Shown: in pieces, positions 1-8,150 of the stretch
Layout: the number at the start of each line of letters is the position of its first letter
Numbering within the stretch: the first letter of the stretch is position 1
Assembly: GCF_900170025.1 (NCBI RefSeq)
Contig: NZ_FWEX01000006.1
Coordinates: 3,029,839-3,093,838 of the forward strand
Source of the DNA: Nitrospira sp. ND1
GTDB taxonomy: Bacteria > Nitrospirota > Nitrospiria > Nitrospirales > Nitrospiraceae
Direction: 5' to 3'
DNA length: 64,000 nucleotides
Notes under the pieces: generated by a model
Seen by the model: the letters and a program-made list of their open reading frames with translations, nothing else
What the model was told of the DNA's origin: nothing
Databases searched by the model: none
Position numbers and translations under genes: made by a program

Positions 1-28
1 TGTCAGTAATCATGCCAAATTGACCCCT
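1..28 (+). repeat. IS21 left terminal inverted repeat
   Basis: It matches the reverse complement of 2230-2257 in an interrupted way (TGTCA, then ATCA, then TTGACCC shared). The inner repeat copy follows at 35-56. Confidence 0.85.
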
Positions 29-76
29 GTCATCATGTGAAATGGACCCCTCCCCCACAACCAGGAGAGGACACCC

Positions 77-1387
77 ATGGAGCTAGCAGAACCAGTGCGC
101 ACCCCACTACCTTCTTCTCGGGAGACGGCTCGAACGGAGGAGGATGGGATGCTGCGAGAAGACGGCGTGCGAGAGGTGCTGGCGCGACTACAGCGCGGCG
201 AGCGTATCAAAGCCATTGCGCGGGATCTCGGCGTGGCCCGCAATACCGTGAAGCGGTGGCAACGGCTGGGGGGCTGGCGCCCGCGGCCGTCGGGACCCCG
301 CCCCAGTCAGATCGATCCCTATCGGCTATTCGTGGAACGCCGCGGCCCCGAAGTGAATTGGAACGGCCGGGTGCTCCATCGGGAACTGCAGACGTTAGGA
401 TTCGCGGGGACCTACCAACAAGTGCAACGGGCGATTCAGCCGCTCCGCGTCGATCGCGCCTGGGCGACCGTGGCGACTGTGCGGTTTGAGACGACTCCGG
501 GCCAGCAAGCCCAAGTGGATTTTGGCCAAACCCGTCTCTGGATTGGCGACCGGCTGGAAGTCATCCACATCTTTGTGTTCACCCTCGGGTACTCTCGCCG
601 ACTGTGGGCGTCGGCTTATCCGCATGAACGGCTCAGTGCGCTCCTCGATGGGCATGAGCGGGCCTTCCAGCATTTTGGCGGCGTGCCGTTGGAGTGTCTG
701 TACGATAACCCCCGGACCCTGGTCCTGGGCCGGCGCGAGGGCCGCGTGCTCTGGCATCCGGTCTGGGAGGATTTTGCGCGGCGCTATGGGTTTACGCCGC
801 GGGCCTGCCAGCCGTATCGGGCACAGACCAAGGGCAAAGTAGAAAGCGGCGTGAAATATGTGAAGCGCAATGCCCTCGCGGGCCGCCGGTTTGCGTCGTG
901 GGACGCCTTGAACGCCTGGCTGCAGGAGTGGACGGTGACGGTCGCGGATCAGCGCGTCCATGGGACGACGCATGAGCGGCCGATCGAGCGGTTCGCCCGG
1001 GAGACGCTCACGCCGCTGGGCTCGCGGTCCCCCTATCACTATGAACGGGTGCGTCTGCGCCGCGTTCCGGCCGATGCGCTCGTCGCCATCGCGGCCGCCC
1101 GCTATTCTGTGCCGGTGGAGTATGTCGGCACGACCGTCCACGTGCAGGAGAGCAGTCGTCACTATGAAATCTTCCATGGCGGGGTCTGCATTGCGCGGCA
1201 TGCCAAGTCCCCGCGCCATGCGGTGGTCGTGGATCGGGCGCACTATCGCGGGCTGCTGCGCGCGGGCGGACCCGCCCCCACGCCCCGGCCGCCCCAGTGG
1301 GATCCTGGGTATGGGGACCTCGGCGAGGTGATGGTCCGGGATCTGGCCCTCTATGCCGCCGTGGCCGAACCGGGCGGTGCCTCATGA
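77..1387 (+). CDS. istA: IS21 family transposase IstA
   Basis: DDE-type transposase that cuts and joins the element ends. An N-terminal helix-turn-helix (KAIARDLGVARNTVKRW) is followed by an rve-like integrase core. Candidate catalytic residues are the Asp in QVDFGQ, the Asp in LYDNPRT and the Glu in KGKVESGVKYVKRN. The C-terminus has the beta-rich domain usual for IstA. At 436 residues it is slightly short for the family but complete. An alternative start is the ATG at 149, directly before the HTH. Its stop overlaps the istB start (ATGA), which suggests translational coupling. Confidence 0.92.
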   Translation: MELAEPVRTPLPSSRETARTEEDGMLREDGVREVLARLQRGERIKAIARDLGVARNTVKRWQRLGGWRPRPSGPRPSQIDPYRLFVERRGPEVNWNGRVLHRELQTLGFAGTYQQVQRAIQPLRVDRAWATVATVRFETTPGQQAQVDFGQTRLWIGDRLEVIHIFVFTLGYSRRLWASAYPHERLSALLDGHERAFQHFGGVPLECLYDNPRTLVLGRREGRVLWHPVWEDFARRYGFTPRACQPYRAQTKGKVESGVKYVKRNALAGRRFASWDALNAWLQEWTVTVADQRVHGTTHERPIERFARETLTPLGSRSPYHYERVRLRRVPADALVAIAAARYSVPVEYVGTTVHVQESSRHYEIFHGGVCIARHAKSPRHAVVVDRAHYRGLLRAGGPAPTPRPPQWDPGYGDLGEVMVRDLALYAAVAEPGGAS

Positions 1388-2175
1388 GCACGCCCCAACT
1401 GGAGCGACTCCAGGCACACTGTCAGCGCCTGCGCCTCTATCAAGTTGCCGCCGAACTGCCGAGTTTACTGGAGCAGGCGGCCAAGGCGGAACGCTCCTAT
1501 ACCGACTTTTTAGAGGAGGTACTGCGGCGCGAGGTGCAGGCCAAGACCGACAAGCATCTGGCGATGCGGTTGGCGATGGCGCGGTTCCCGTTCCAGAAGA
1601 CGCTGGAGACGTTCGACTTTAAGGTCCAGCCCTCCATTGATGTGAAACTGATCCGTGAACTCGGCACCGGGCGCTATCTGGAGCAGGGCGAGAATGCGTT
1701 GTTCCTCGGGCCGCCCGGCGTCGGCAAAACGCATCTGGCCGTGGCCCTGGGCATCGCGGCCTGTGAACAGGGCCACCGCGTCTTGTTTACGACCGCCATG
1801 GGGCTCCTCGCGACGCTCGGCAAAGCGCTCTCCGAAAACCGGCTGGAGGACCGGCTCAAGGTGCTGGCCCAGCCCCAGCTCTTGATCATTGATGAGATCG
1901 GGTATATCCCCATTGATCGGCAAGGCGCCAATCTGTTCTTCCAGCTCATCTCTCGGCGCTATGAGAAGGGCTCGATCCTGCTCACCAGCAATCAGAGCCT
2001 CGGCGCCTGGGGCGACGTGTTTGGCGATCCGGTGATCGCCACGGCGATTCTCGACCGGCTCCTCCACCATTCCATCACGATCAATATTAAAGGTGAGAGC
2101 TATCGATTGCGAGAGAAGCGGAAGGCGGGGCTCTTCAAGTCCCCTGTCGGTGCCGCGGCCCAGTCGGAGTCATAG
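1384..2175 (+). CDS. istB: IS21 family helper ATPase IstB
   Basis: DnaA/DnaC-like AAA+ ATPase that assists IstA in target selection and transposition. Walker A is GPPGVGKTHLA and Walker B is LLIIDEIGY. The N-terminal IstB helical region (about residues 1-80) is present. The start is the ATG in the ATGA overlap with istA; a longer in-frame extension upstream lies inside istA and is not needed. About 263 residues, the normal family length. Confidence 0.93.
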   Translation: MSTPQLERLQAHCQRLRLYQVAAELPSLLEQAAKAERSYTDFLEEVLRREVQAKTDKHLAMRLAMARFPFQKTLETFDFKVQPSIDVKLIRELGTGRYLEQGENALFLGPPGVGKTHLAVALGIAACEQGHRVLFTTAMGLLATLGKALSENRLEDRLKVLAQPQLLIIDEIGYIPIDRQGANLFFQLISRRYEKGSILLTSNQSLGAWGDVFGDPVIATAILDRLLHHSITINIKGESYRLREKRKAGLFKSPVGAAAQSES

Positions 2176-2229
2176 CGCCATCACATGCAGATTCAACTCG
2201 GGGGAGGGGTCAATTTCACATCAGAATAA

Positions 2230-2257
2230 AAGGGTCAACTTCGGCTGATGATTGACA
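2230..2257 (-). repeat. IS21 right terminal inverted repeat
   Basis: Read on the minus strand it starts TGTCAATCATCAG and contains TTGACCC at the same offset as the left end. The inner copy, with GGGGGAGGGG, is at 2200-2221. Confidence 0.85.
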
Positions 2258-2491
2258 CCCGAGTTCGATCCCGCGTGAGGGGACGAATAACACCCTCTCA
2301 GTAGCGCCTTCCTAGCGGGTGGTCACCTCGAGGAAGGTGTCTGTGCTTGAAGGAGGGAGACGGGGTTGAGGGGCACGTTCTGCCGCCTGATCAGATCCGG
2401 CCTGAATATGGTATCGTAGGAACAGATCTCTCGCGAAAAGTATGGTGAGAGGCGGGCCTGATGACTGGATACAAGTGTAGATGGAGAATGC

Positions 2492-2737
2492 ATGAAGAAA
2501 AAGACGGCGCCGAAGAAGGCCGCCTCGCGTCCGGCGAAACGGATGACGTCAGTGACCAAAGAAACCAAGGCTCCCGGTCCGGTCCAGGATATCCAGGTAC
2601 GGATTGCGGCACGGGCGCATGAACTGTATGAACAACGGGGTTGTTTGGATGGTTACCACCTGCATGACTGGCTGGAAGCAGAGCGGGAAATCCTGGGACA
2701 CCCGGTGGTGAGGGATAAGTCCTCAGAGCGAATCTGA
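2492..2737 (+). CDS. DUF2934 family small protein
   Basis: 81-residue protein with a Lys/Ala-rich, basic, disordered N-terminus (about 1-35). A C-terminal segment follows with the DUF2934 pattern: IAARAHELYEQRG, then the HDWLEAEREI motif. The role of this family is not established. The gene stands alone between the IS21 copy and an inverted-repeat element that starts at the base after its stop codon. Confidence 0.75.
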   Translation: MKKKTAPKKAASRPAKRMTSVTKETKAPGPVQDIQVRIAARAHELYEQRGCLDGYHLHDWLEAEREILGHPVVRDKSSERI

Positions 2738-2934
2738 CTAGCCCGCATTATTCATGAGCGCTTCTGCTGCAATCGCGGATTCGCAGCTACGACCGGCCTG
2801 TCGGCGGGCGGGCTCGCCGCTCGGTCGATCGACATCCTGTTCAAGGATGCCTTCCTCCCTCCCGGCTCCGCGCGCCCGTCTCGCTTTGCGACTCCGCAAT
2901 TTCGCGACGAACCGTCATGAATAAGGCGGGCTAG
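2738..2934. repeat. 197-bp inverted-repeat element, copy A
   Basis: The first 20 bases (CTAGCCCGCATTATTCATGA) match the reverse complement of the last 20 at 19 positions. The inside is GC-rich and homologous to copy B at 10984-11195: both carry GGCGGGCGGGCTCGC, then CATCC.GTTCA.GGATGCC, then GCGCCCGTCTCGCTT. The element begins immediately after the stop codon of the DUF2934 gene. It could fold into a long stem and act as a transcript end, or it could be a small non-autonomous mobile element. It has no coding potential. Confidence 0.75.
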
Positions 2935-3006
2935 ATGCGTGAATAATCGGCTGCCGATGTTCGGATAGTCCGCGCCGCCCTTGAAGTCAAGGGTGGCGCC
3001 GTCCGA

Positions 3007-4824
3007 TTAGTTCATCGTCTGTTCCAACTGATCGACCATTCCTGAAATCGCATCGAATCCGGATTGCCAGAAGGCGGGGGAGTTCATGTCGACTCCCACC
3101 TCCGCAAGGATCGCTTGCGGCGCCTTCGACCCGCCTGCTGCGAGTAGCTCCAGATATTTCGGCACGAACCCGCTGCCTTGTTCCTGATACATGCGATAGA
3201 GCGCCAGGACGAGCAGGTTCCCGAAACTATACGCATAACAATAAAACGGGCTGGCGTAGAGGTGAGGGATTGTGAGCCATTCCCATTGGAATTCCTGCGG
3301 CACCCGCAGGGACTTTCCGAATTGCTGCCGGAGCAGGGTCATGTAGGTGTGTGCCAGGTCGGTCGTCGTGGCGCCTTGGGCCACCATGTCATGGGCGGTT
3401 CGTTCGAAGGCGACAAAATAGGCTTGCCGCATGACCGTGGCATAGATGTCGTCCAGTTGGTTGACGAGCAAGCTCTGCTTGACGGATCGATTGGTTTCGG
3501 TGGCCATCAGGGCATCGGAGAGAATCCGTTCGCCGAAGACCGAGGCCGTTTCCGCCAGCGGCAACGTGGAGTGGAAGGTGAAGACATTGTGCTGCTCGGC
3601 CATCATTGCGTGGACGGCATGACCTAACTCATGCGCCATGGTGGCGATGTCACGCGCTTCACCGGTGAAATTCAACATGACGTAGGGTGTCAGGTTGGGG
3701 GTCACACTGTAACAATAGGCGCCGCCCATTTTCCCCGGCTTCGTGCGGGCATCGATGTGGCGATCGGCGAAGACGCGTTGCGCCAATTCGGCGAGGCGCG
3801 GCGAAAAGCCGTAGTAGGCGTCCAGCACCATCCGGACCGCATCCGCGTAGCGGTAGGTCTTTTGTTCGGCCCGGTGTGGCGCATAGATGTGGTAGCGGTT
3901 CATGATTTTGATCTTGCAAAGTCGCGCCTTCAATTTGAAATACCGTTGGAAGATCGGCGCATTCTTCATGCAGACGGAGAGGAGCGCATCCACGGCGCGA
4001 TCCGGAATGTCGTTGCTGAGATTTCGCGACTCCAGCGGCGTCTTGAAGTGCCGCAGCTGAAGATTTTCCGCTTTCCAGTCGTTCGCCAGGGTTTTATAGA
4101 TTTCCCCCAGGAGATCCTGCTGAGACTCATAAACGCGATACATCTCCCGATAGGCGGCTTCCCGGACGGCGGCTTTCGGGCTACGGAGGTAGGCCGTCAG
4201 GGCTTCGCGATTCATCGTTTTCTTTTTCCCGCCGATGCGCATCGTGAAGGTGAAGCCGTTCGTGACGACATCGTAGAGCTGGTGGACGGCGCTTTGTCCG
4301 GTGATGTTCTTGATGTTGATGATCTTCTCTTCCGGTTCCGAGAGCGTATGCGGCTTGAAACGGCGGATGGTCTCCAGGTGGTACCGGAAGTCGCCGCTGT
4401 TCGCCATGAGGCGCTCTGCATTCCGCTGATCCACACTCTGCCACCACAAATCGAAGAACAGCAGATGGTTTTGGAGGGCGGTGAGATGTTCTTCCACTTT
4501 GGTTTTGAAGGACCGGGCCTGGAGCTGTTTTGTATCTTCGGAGAACCACAAGTACGCGTAGGCTCCGAGCCGGCCCGAATCCCTTGCAAGCTGTTCCGAG
4601 AGGGTGAGGAGATTGAGGAACGCCTGTTCGGACATAGTGGCAGACAGCTCTGCGCGCGCCGATTCGAAGCGGGAGACTTTCGAGCTCAGGTCTTTCAGAT
4701 AACGGTCGAACTGTTTCACCGGGTCGGTGACAAGGTCGGAGAGTTCCCAATGATCGGCAAACTCACGGGAGGCGGACGAACGACGTGATGACGTAGCAGC
4801 GGCAATCTTGCGCGAAACGGCCAT
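3007..4824 (-). CDS. M3 family oligoendopeptidase F-like metallopeptidase
   Basis: Cytoplasmic zinc metallopeptidase that degrades short peptides. The zinc site HELGH lies at about residues 398-402, inside the family signature MAHELGHAVHA. A Glu about 25 residues later (AETASVFGE) fits the third ligand. About 605 residues, as expected for PepF-like enzymes. The chosen ATG at 4824 has TAGGAG about 9 bases upstream. A longer frame to 4881 lacks such a site and would add an unrelated hydrophobic stretch. The gene is divergent from the small gene at 4977. Confidence 0.88.
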   Translation of the reverse strand: MAVSRKIAAATSSRRSSASREFADHWELSDLVTDPVKQFDRYLKDLSSKVSRFESARAELSATMSEQAFLNLLTLSEQLARDSGRLGAYAYLWFSEDTKQLQARSFKTKVEEHLTALQNHLLFFDLWWQSVDQRNAERLMANSGDFRYHLETIRRFKPHTLSEPEEKIINIKNITGQSAVHQLYDVVTNGFTFTMRIGGKKKTMNREALTAYLRSPKAAVREAAYREMYRVYESQQDLLGEIYKTLANDWKAENLQLRHFKTPLESRNLSNDIPDRAVDALLSVCMKNAPIFQRYFKLKARLCKIKIMNRYHIYAPHRAEQKTYRYADAVRMVLDAYYGFSPRLAELAQRVFADRHIDARTKPGKMGGAYCYSVTPNLTPYVMLNFTGEARDIATMAHELGHAVHAMMAEQHNVFTFHSTLPLAETASVFGERILSDALMATETNRSVKQSLLVNQLDDIYATVMRQAYFVAFERTAHDMVAQGATTTDLAHTYMTLLRQQFGKSLRVPQEFQWEWLTIPHLYASPFYCYAYSFGNLLVLALYRMYQEQGSGFVPKYLELLAAGGSKAPQAILAEVGVDMNSPAFWQSGFDAISGMVDQLEQTMN

Positions 4825-4930
4825 GGTCGAGGCTCCTAGAAAGTAAATGATAGAAGGAATCATACCATCGTCGGAGGTCAAGGGCGTGGAGATTCTTCGA
4901 AGACACGCGTCTCCGGAGGCAGAGGCCCCG

Positions 4931-4958
4931 TTGACAGGTGCGGCTCGAATGTTACAAT
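4931..4958 (+). promoter_or_regulatory. Sigma70-type promoter
   Basis: TTGACA at 4931-4936 and TACAAT at 4953-4958 are separated by 16 bases. The predicted transcription start falls a few bases before the Shine-Dalgarno of the gene at 4977. Confidence 0.7.
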
Positions 4959-4976
4959 CCGCCGCAAGGTGAAGAC

Positions 4977-5306
4977 ATGACCGAACAGGAAATCAACCGC
5001 GCGATTCAATATGTGACAGCCGCCACATCGTACGGACGGGACACGGTGGCGGAGGTACTCCGGACCGGTTTGTCGGAACTAGCGCAATTGTCCACGCAGT
5101 CAACCTGCCGTTTTGAGCGGGAAGACCTCATGGGCTATCTCTGTCTCTGGACGATGAAACGCACCGGTCATCCGGAGCCGCTGGTGCGTGAAGTGCTCGA
5201 TGGCGCGGGCCGCTGGCTGGATGAAGTGGCCACGACGGTGGCCCAGCGGCGCGAGGCGCAGGCGGATGGCGGGGATGACGATGAGCCAGGCGCAGCAACG
5301 GCGTAA
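4977..5306 (+). CDS. Hypothetical protein, 109 residues
   Basis: Predicted to be helical, with no signal peptide or membrane segment. It starts TEQEINRAIQYVTAATSYGRDTVAEVLRTG and ends in an acidic Asp/Glu-Ala tail. I do not recognise the family. The ATG at 4977 is chosen because AAGGTGAAG precedes it and a strong promoter lies 20 bases upstream; the longer frame from 4938 would start inside that promoter. Confidence 0.65.
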   Translation: MTEQEINRAIQYVTAATSYGRDTVAEVLRTGLSELAQLSTQSTCRFEREDLMGYLCLWTMKRTGHPEPLVREVLDGAGRWLDEVATTVAQRREAQADGGDDDEPGAATA

Positions 5307-5360
5307 GTGGCGTGTGGATGACGCCTGTCGTTCGTGACAGGTCCCTCGGTGGATCTGTCA

Positions 5361-5400
5361 TCTCTTACGAAATACGTGTCACGAGAGACGCTTCACGGAC
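5361..5400. repeat. Degenerate CTTCACG repeat, copy 1
   Basis: This 40-bp stretch matches 5861-5900 at roughly three quarters of positions, ending in the identical GACGCTTCACGGAC. Both are built of ACGA/ATACG/CACG words. It is non-coding. Confidence 0.6.
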
Positions 5401-5443
5401 TCCGCCAACTCCAAGCGACTGAGTGAGATTGGGGAGTGGTCGG

Positions 5444-5761
5444 TCAGGCGGGGAGTGCGCTCTTCAGCGCTTCCAGATTTTTCGTCACCATTGCATCGCC
5501 GTTCTTGGTAGACACCTCGATGCCCTGATCCGACACTTGCCGGCATTCTTCAACCCGATTCAGCTTCTGGAGCGATTGCGCCAGCGCATAATAAGCGGCG
5601 GAGTAGGTGGGCTTGACCGTGATGCACTGTCTCAAGGCCTTGGCGGCCTCTTCGAAATTGGCATCTTCCATATAGGCTTTCCCCAGTCCGAACCAGGCGA
5701 CATCATCATCGGGTTCGAGGGCCAGCACTCGTTTCAGCGGTTCGATTCTCGGATTCGGCAT
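5444..5761 (-). CDS. Tetratricopeptide-repeat protein
   Basis: About 105 residues made of roughly two and a half TPR units: LEPDDDVAWFGLGKAYMEDANFEEA, then VKPTYSAAYYALAQSLQKLNR, then a partial third helix pair. It is probably a small cytoplasmic scaffold with an unknown partner. The ATG at 5761 (MPNPRIEPLK) has TGGAGA in front. An upstream extension to 5821 would have no ribosome site. It stands alone and convergent with the hypothetical gene at 4977. Confidence 0.75.
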   Translation of the reverse strand: MPNPRIEPLKRVLALEPDDDVAWFGLGKAYMEDANFEEAAKALRQCITVKPTYSAAYYALAQSLQKLNRVEECRQVSDQGIEVSTKNGDAMVTKNLEALKSALPA

Positions 5762-5860
5762 TGGTTTCTCCAGGGTCGATCGGCACGGTGAAGCGAAACC
5801 GTAGCACGCGTTTCCGCTCATTGTCTACGCTCTTTCCTGCATGATAGGGTGAGGAAACTG

Positions 5861-5900
5861 TTTGTGTCGAAATACGAGATACGAACGACGCTTCACGGAC
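5861..5900. repeat. Degenerate CTTCACG repeat, copy 2
   Basis: Pair of the copy at 5361-5400. It ends seven bases before the ATG of the deacetylase gene and therefore forms its leader. Confidence 0.6.
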
Positions 5901-5906
5901 ATTGAC

Positions 5907-6851
5907 ATGGGAACAACCGGGCTCATTTACGATCCACGTTACCTGGAACACGACATGGGCGCCGGACATCCGGAGTCGCCCAACCGGCTGCGCGCGATTA
6001 TGCAGCGGCTCGAACAGAGCGGTACGCTCGCCACACTCACCAGGATCGACCCGCGAACAGCCGAAGACGAGTGGGTCACGCTGGTGCATCGGTCGGAGTA
6101 TGTCGCGATGCTCAATCGACAGGCGCCGACGCATGGCCGGGTCTCGCTCGACGCCGATACCTCCATGTCACCCGGATCGCTCGGCGCCGCCTATCTCGCG
6201 GCCGGTGGAACCCTGGCCGGGGTGGATGCGATTATGGCCGGCCGGGTCCAGCATGCTTTCTGTGCGGTCCGTCCGCCGGGGCACCATGCGGAAGCCGATC
6301 GGGCGATGGGTTTCTGCCTATTCAACAATGTGGCGATCGCGGCGCGGTATGCGCAGAAACGGTATGGCGTGCAACGGGTCCTGATCGTCGATTGGGACGT
6401 TCACCACGGGAACGGGACGCAGCACAGCTTCGAGTCAGATGCGTCGGTGCTGTTTTTCAGTACGCACCAGTATCCGCACTATCCCGGGACCGGGCGCGCC
6501 AGCGAGTGCGGCCGCGGAGCCGGGGAAGGGCTCACGATCAATGTGCCGATGGAGGCGGGGGAAGGCGACGACGAATACCGGGCGGTGTTTCAGAAGGTTC
6601 TGGTGCCGGCTGCCGATGCCTTCAAGCCGGAGTTTGTCATCATCTCCGCCGGTTTTGACGCCCACCGGGACGATCCGCTCGCGAGCATGGGGTTGACTGA
6701 AGAAGGGTATGCCGATCTGACGAATATTGTAGCCGGAATTGCCAGGCAACATTGCCAAGGACGCCTGCTGTCGGCACTCGAAGGCGGGTACAACCTCACG
6801 GCGTTGGCCGCGTCGGTCGAGCGACATATTCAGGCGCTGGTGGCGGCATGA
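5907..6851 (+). CDS. Histone deacetylase family (AcuC/HDAC-like) hydrolase
   Basis: Zinc-dependent amidohydrolase of the arginase/deacetylase fold that removes acetyl groups from lysine or polyamines. Visible active-site motifs are RPPGHHAE (His126, His127), DWDVHHGNGTQ (zinc ligands Asp164 and His166) and SAGFDAHRDDP (Asp251). Length is 314 residues, normal for bacterial class II-like members. The start at 5907 (MGTTGLIYD) is preferred, since the longer frame runs through repeat sequence. The stop overlaps the ATG of the next gene by ATGA, so the two are probably co-translated. The substrate is not deducible. Confidence 0.87.
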   Translation: MGTTGLIYDPRYLEHDMGAGHPESPNRLRAIMQRLEQSGTLATLTRIDPRTAEDEWVTLVHRSEYVAMLNRQAPTHGRVSLDADTSMSPGSLGAAYLAAGGTLAGVDAIMAGRVQHAFCAVRPPGHHAEADRAMGFCLFNNVAIAARYAQKRYGVQRVLIVDWDVHHGNGTQHSFESDASVLFFSTHQYPHYPGTGRASECGRGAGEGLTINVPMEAGEGDDEYRAVFQKVLVPAADAFKPEFVIISAGFDAHRDDPLASMGLTEEGYADLTNIVAGIARQHCQGRLLSALEGGYNLTALAASVERHIQALVAA

Positions 6852-8122
6852 ACCTGTGGGTGAAAATCCTGCTGGGTGTCGCAGTCCTCGCCGGGGCGAT
6901 TTACCTCTATTACACCGAGGTGAAACCGGTCGTCATTTTCGGACTCCGGTCGGATTATGCCCATGCCATTCCGTTTCAAAAGGTGCCGGAGGGCCTGACC
7001 AGCCTGAAGGCCGAGTCCTGCGGTCAATGCCACCGGGAAATTTATGACGAGTGGAAAACCAGCATCCACGCTCATGCCTACGAAGACCCGTTCTTTCAAG
7101 CCTACTGGAAAAAAGACAAAAACATCTGGGTCTGTTTGAATTGCCACACGCCGTTGGAGAACCAACAGCCGACGCTGGTGAAAGACATTCCCCGGGGGCG
7201 GGTCGAGAAAGCGACGCAGGAACCGAATCCTCATTTTGATGCCGACCTGCGGAAGGAATCGATCACCTGTGCCGCCTGCCATGTGCGCGACGGAGTGATC
7301 CTCGGACCCTTCGACGATTCCGCTGCGCCGCATCCCACAAAATTCGACCCCAGTTTCCGCAACGCGCAGTTCTGTTCGCGTTGCCATAACGTGGTCTCCG
7401 GTCCGGCGCAGTTTTACAACGTCGGCCCCTGCGGGACCTACGCCGAATATGAAGGTAAGTATTTCATGCAGGAGCGGGGCTTCATCTGCCAAAGTTGCCA
7501 TATGCCGGAGGTCGACCGGCCGGTGGCCGAAAACGGGCCGATCAGGCGCGGGCGACGACATCTCTGGCGAGGGGGGCACGATCCCGACATGGTGAAGCGG
7601 GCCGTGGCGATTCAGGTGAAGGCCGATCCTCCGGCTCCCAAACCGGGTGAGCAGGTCACTGTGACCCTCTCCCTAATGAACGCCGGGGCGGGGCACAAAA
7701 TTCCGACCGGCGATCCCGACCGGCACTTTACGGTGGAATTCACGGTTCAAGACCCAAACCGGCAGGTGCTGGCCGAGAAATCCCACACGATGGGCCGCTG
7801 GATTATGTGGCAACCGGCCATCGTAGAGTTGTACGATAACCGCTTGCTCCCCTTGGCCAGCCGGGACTATCAATTTGCCTACCGGATGCCGGAGGCGTCC
7901 AAGGGGTTGACGTTGAAGACCCGGGTTCGGTACCACATCCTGACCGACGGGCAGCATGAGATGTTGAAGACCAAGTACGGCCTGATGGCGGACGATCCCT
8001 ACGCCTTCACGGTCTATGAGCGGGAAGTGCCGCTGAATGAAACGCTGGCGGCCGCGTTGGTCGATCCCTTGCCGGAGCCGCCGCCGATGGCCTGTGCGAG
8101 TCCGACCGCGTCCAAGGGGTAA
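6848..8122 (+). CDS. Membrane-anchored five-haem c-type cytochrome
   Basis: 424 residues. An N-terminal hydrophobic anchor (about 4-22) places the rest in the periplasm. Five CXXCH haem sites begin at residues 58, 96, 141, 176 and 214. The first, CGQCHREIYDEW, resembles the cytochrome c554-type domain. The C-terminal half (from about 255) has no haem motif and looks like a beta-sandwich, including GAGHKIPTGDPDRHF, where the His residues could act as axial ligands. Probably an electron-transfer protein. Translation is coupled to the upstream deacetylase (ATGA). Its redox partners are unknown. Confidence 0.82.
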   Translation: MNLWVKILLGVAVLAGAIYLYYTEVKPVVIFGLRSDYAHAIPFQKVPEGLTSLKAESCGQCHREIYDEWKTSIHAHAYEDPFFQAYWKKDKNIWVCLNCHTPLENQQPTLVKDIPRGRVEKATQEPNPHFDADLRKESITCAACHVRDGVILGPFDDSAAPHPTKFDPSFRNAQFCSRCHNVVSGPAQFYNVGPCGTYAEYEGKYFMQERGFICQSCHMPEVDRPVAENGPIRRGRRHLWRGGHDPDMVKRAVAIQVKADPPAPKPGEQVTVTLSLMNAGAGHKIPTGDPDRHFTVEFTVQDPNRQVLAEKSHTMGRWIMWQPAIVELYDNRLLPLASRDYQFAYRMPEASKGLTLKTRVRYHILTDGQHEMLKTKYGLMADDPYAFTVYEREVPLNETLAAALVDPLPEPPPMACASPTASKG

Positions 8123-8150
8123 GTCATCACCCACCGAGATCGAGGAACCC

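Larger units (their letters stand above)
1..2257 (+). mobile_element. Complete IS21-family insertion sequence
   Basis: The element begins TGTCAGTAATCATG and ends with the complementary CATCAG..TGATTGACA pattern, so both termini read TGTCA inward. A second inner repeat pair lies at 35-56 and 2200-2221 and differs at about one of 22 positions. Multiple end repeats of this kind are usual for IS21. Between the ends are istA and istB, overlapping by ATGA. Both genes are open and carry their catalytic motifs, so the copy looks capable of transposing. The left end coincides with the first base of the window, so the target-site duplication cannot be checked. Confidence 0.93.

Noticed and set aside
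3631-4788. Long open frame on the plus strand opposite the M3 peptidase
   Set aside because: It mirrors the codon bias of the peptidase, has no ribosome site and no family motif; an antisense shadow of a GC-rich gene.
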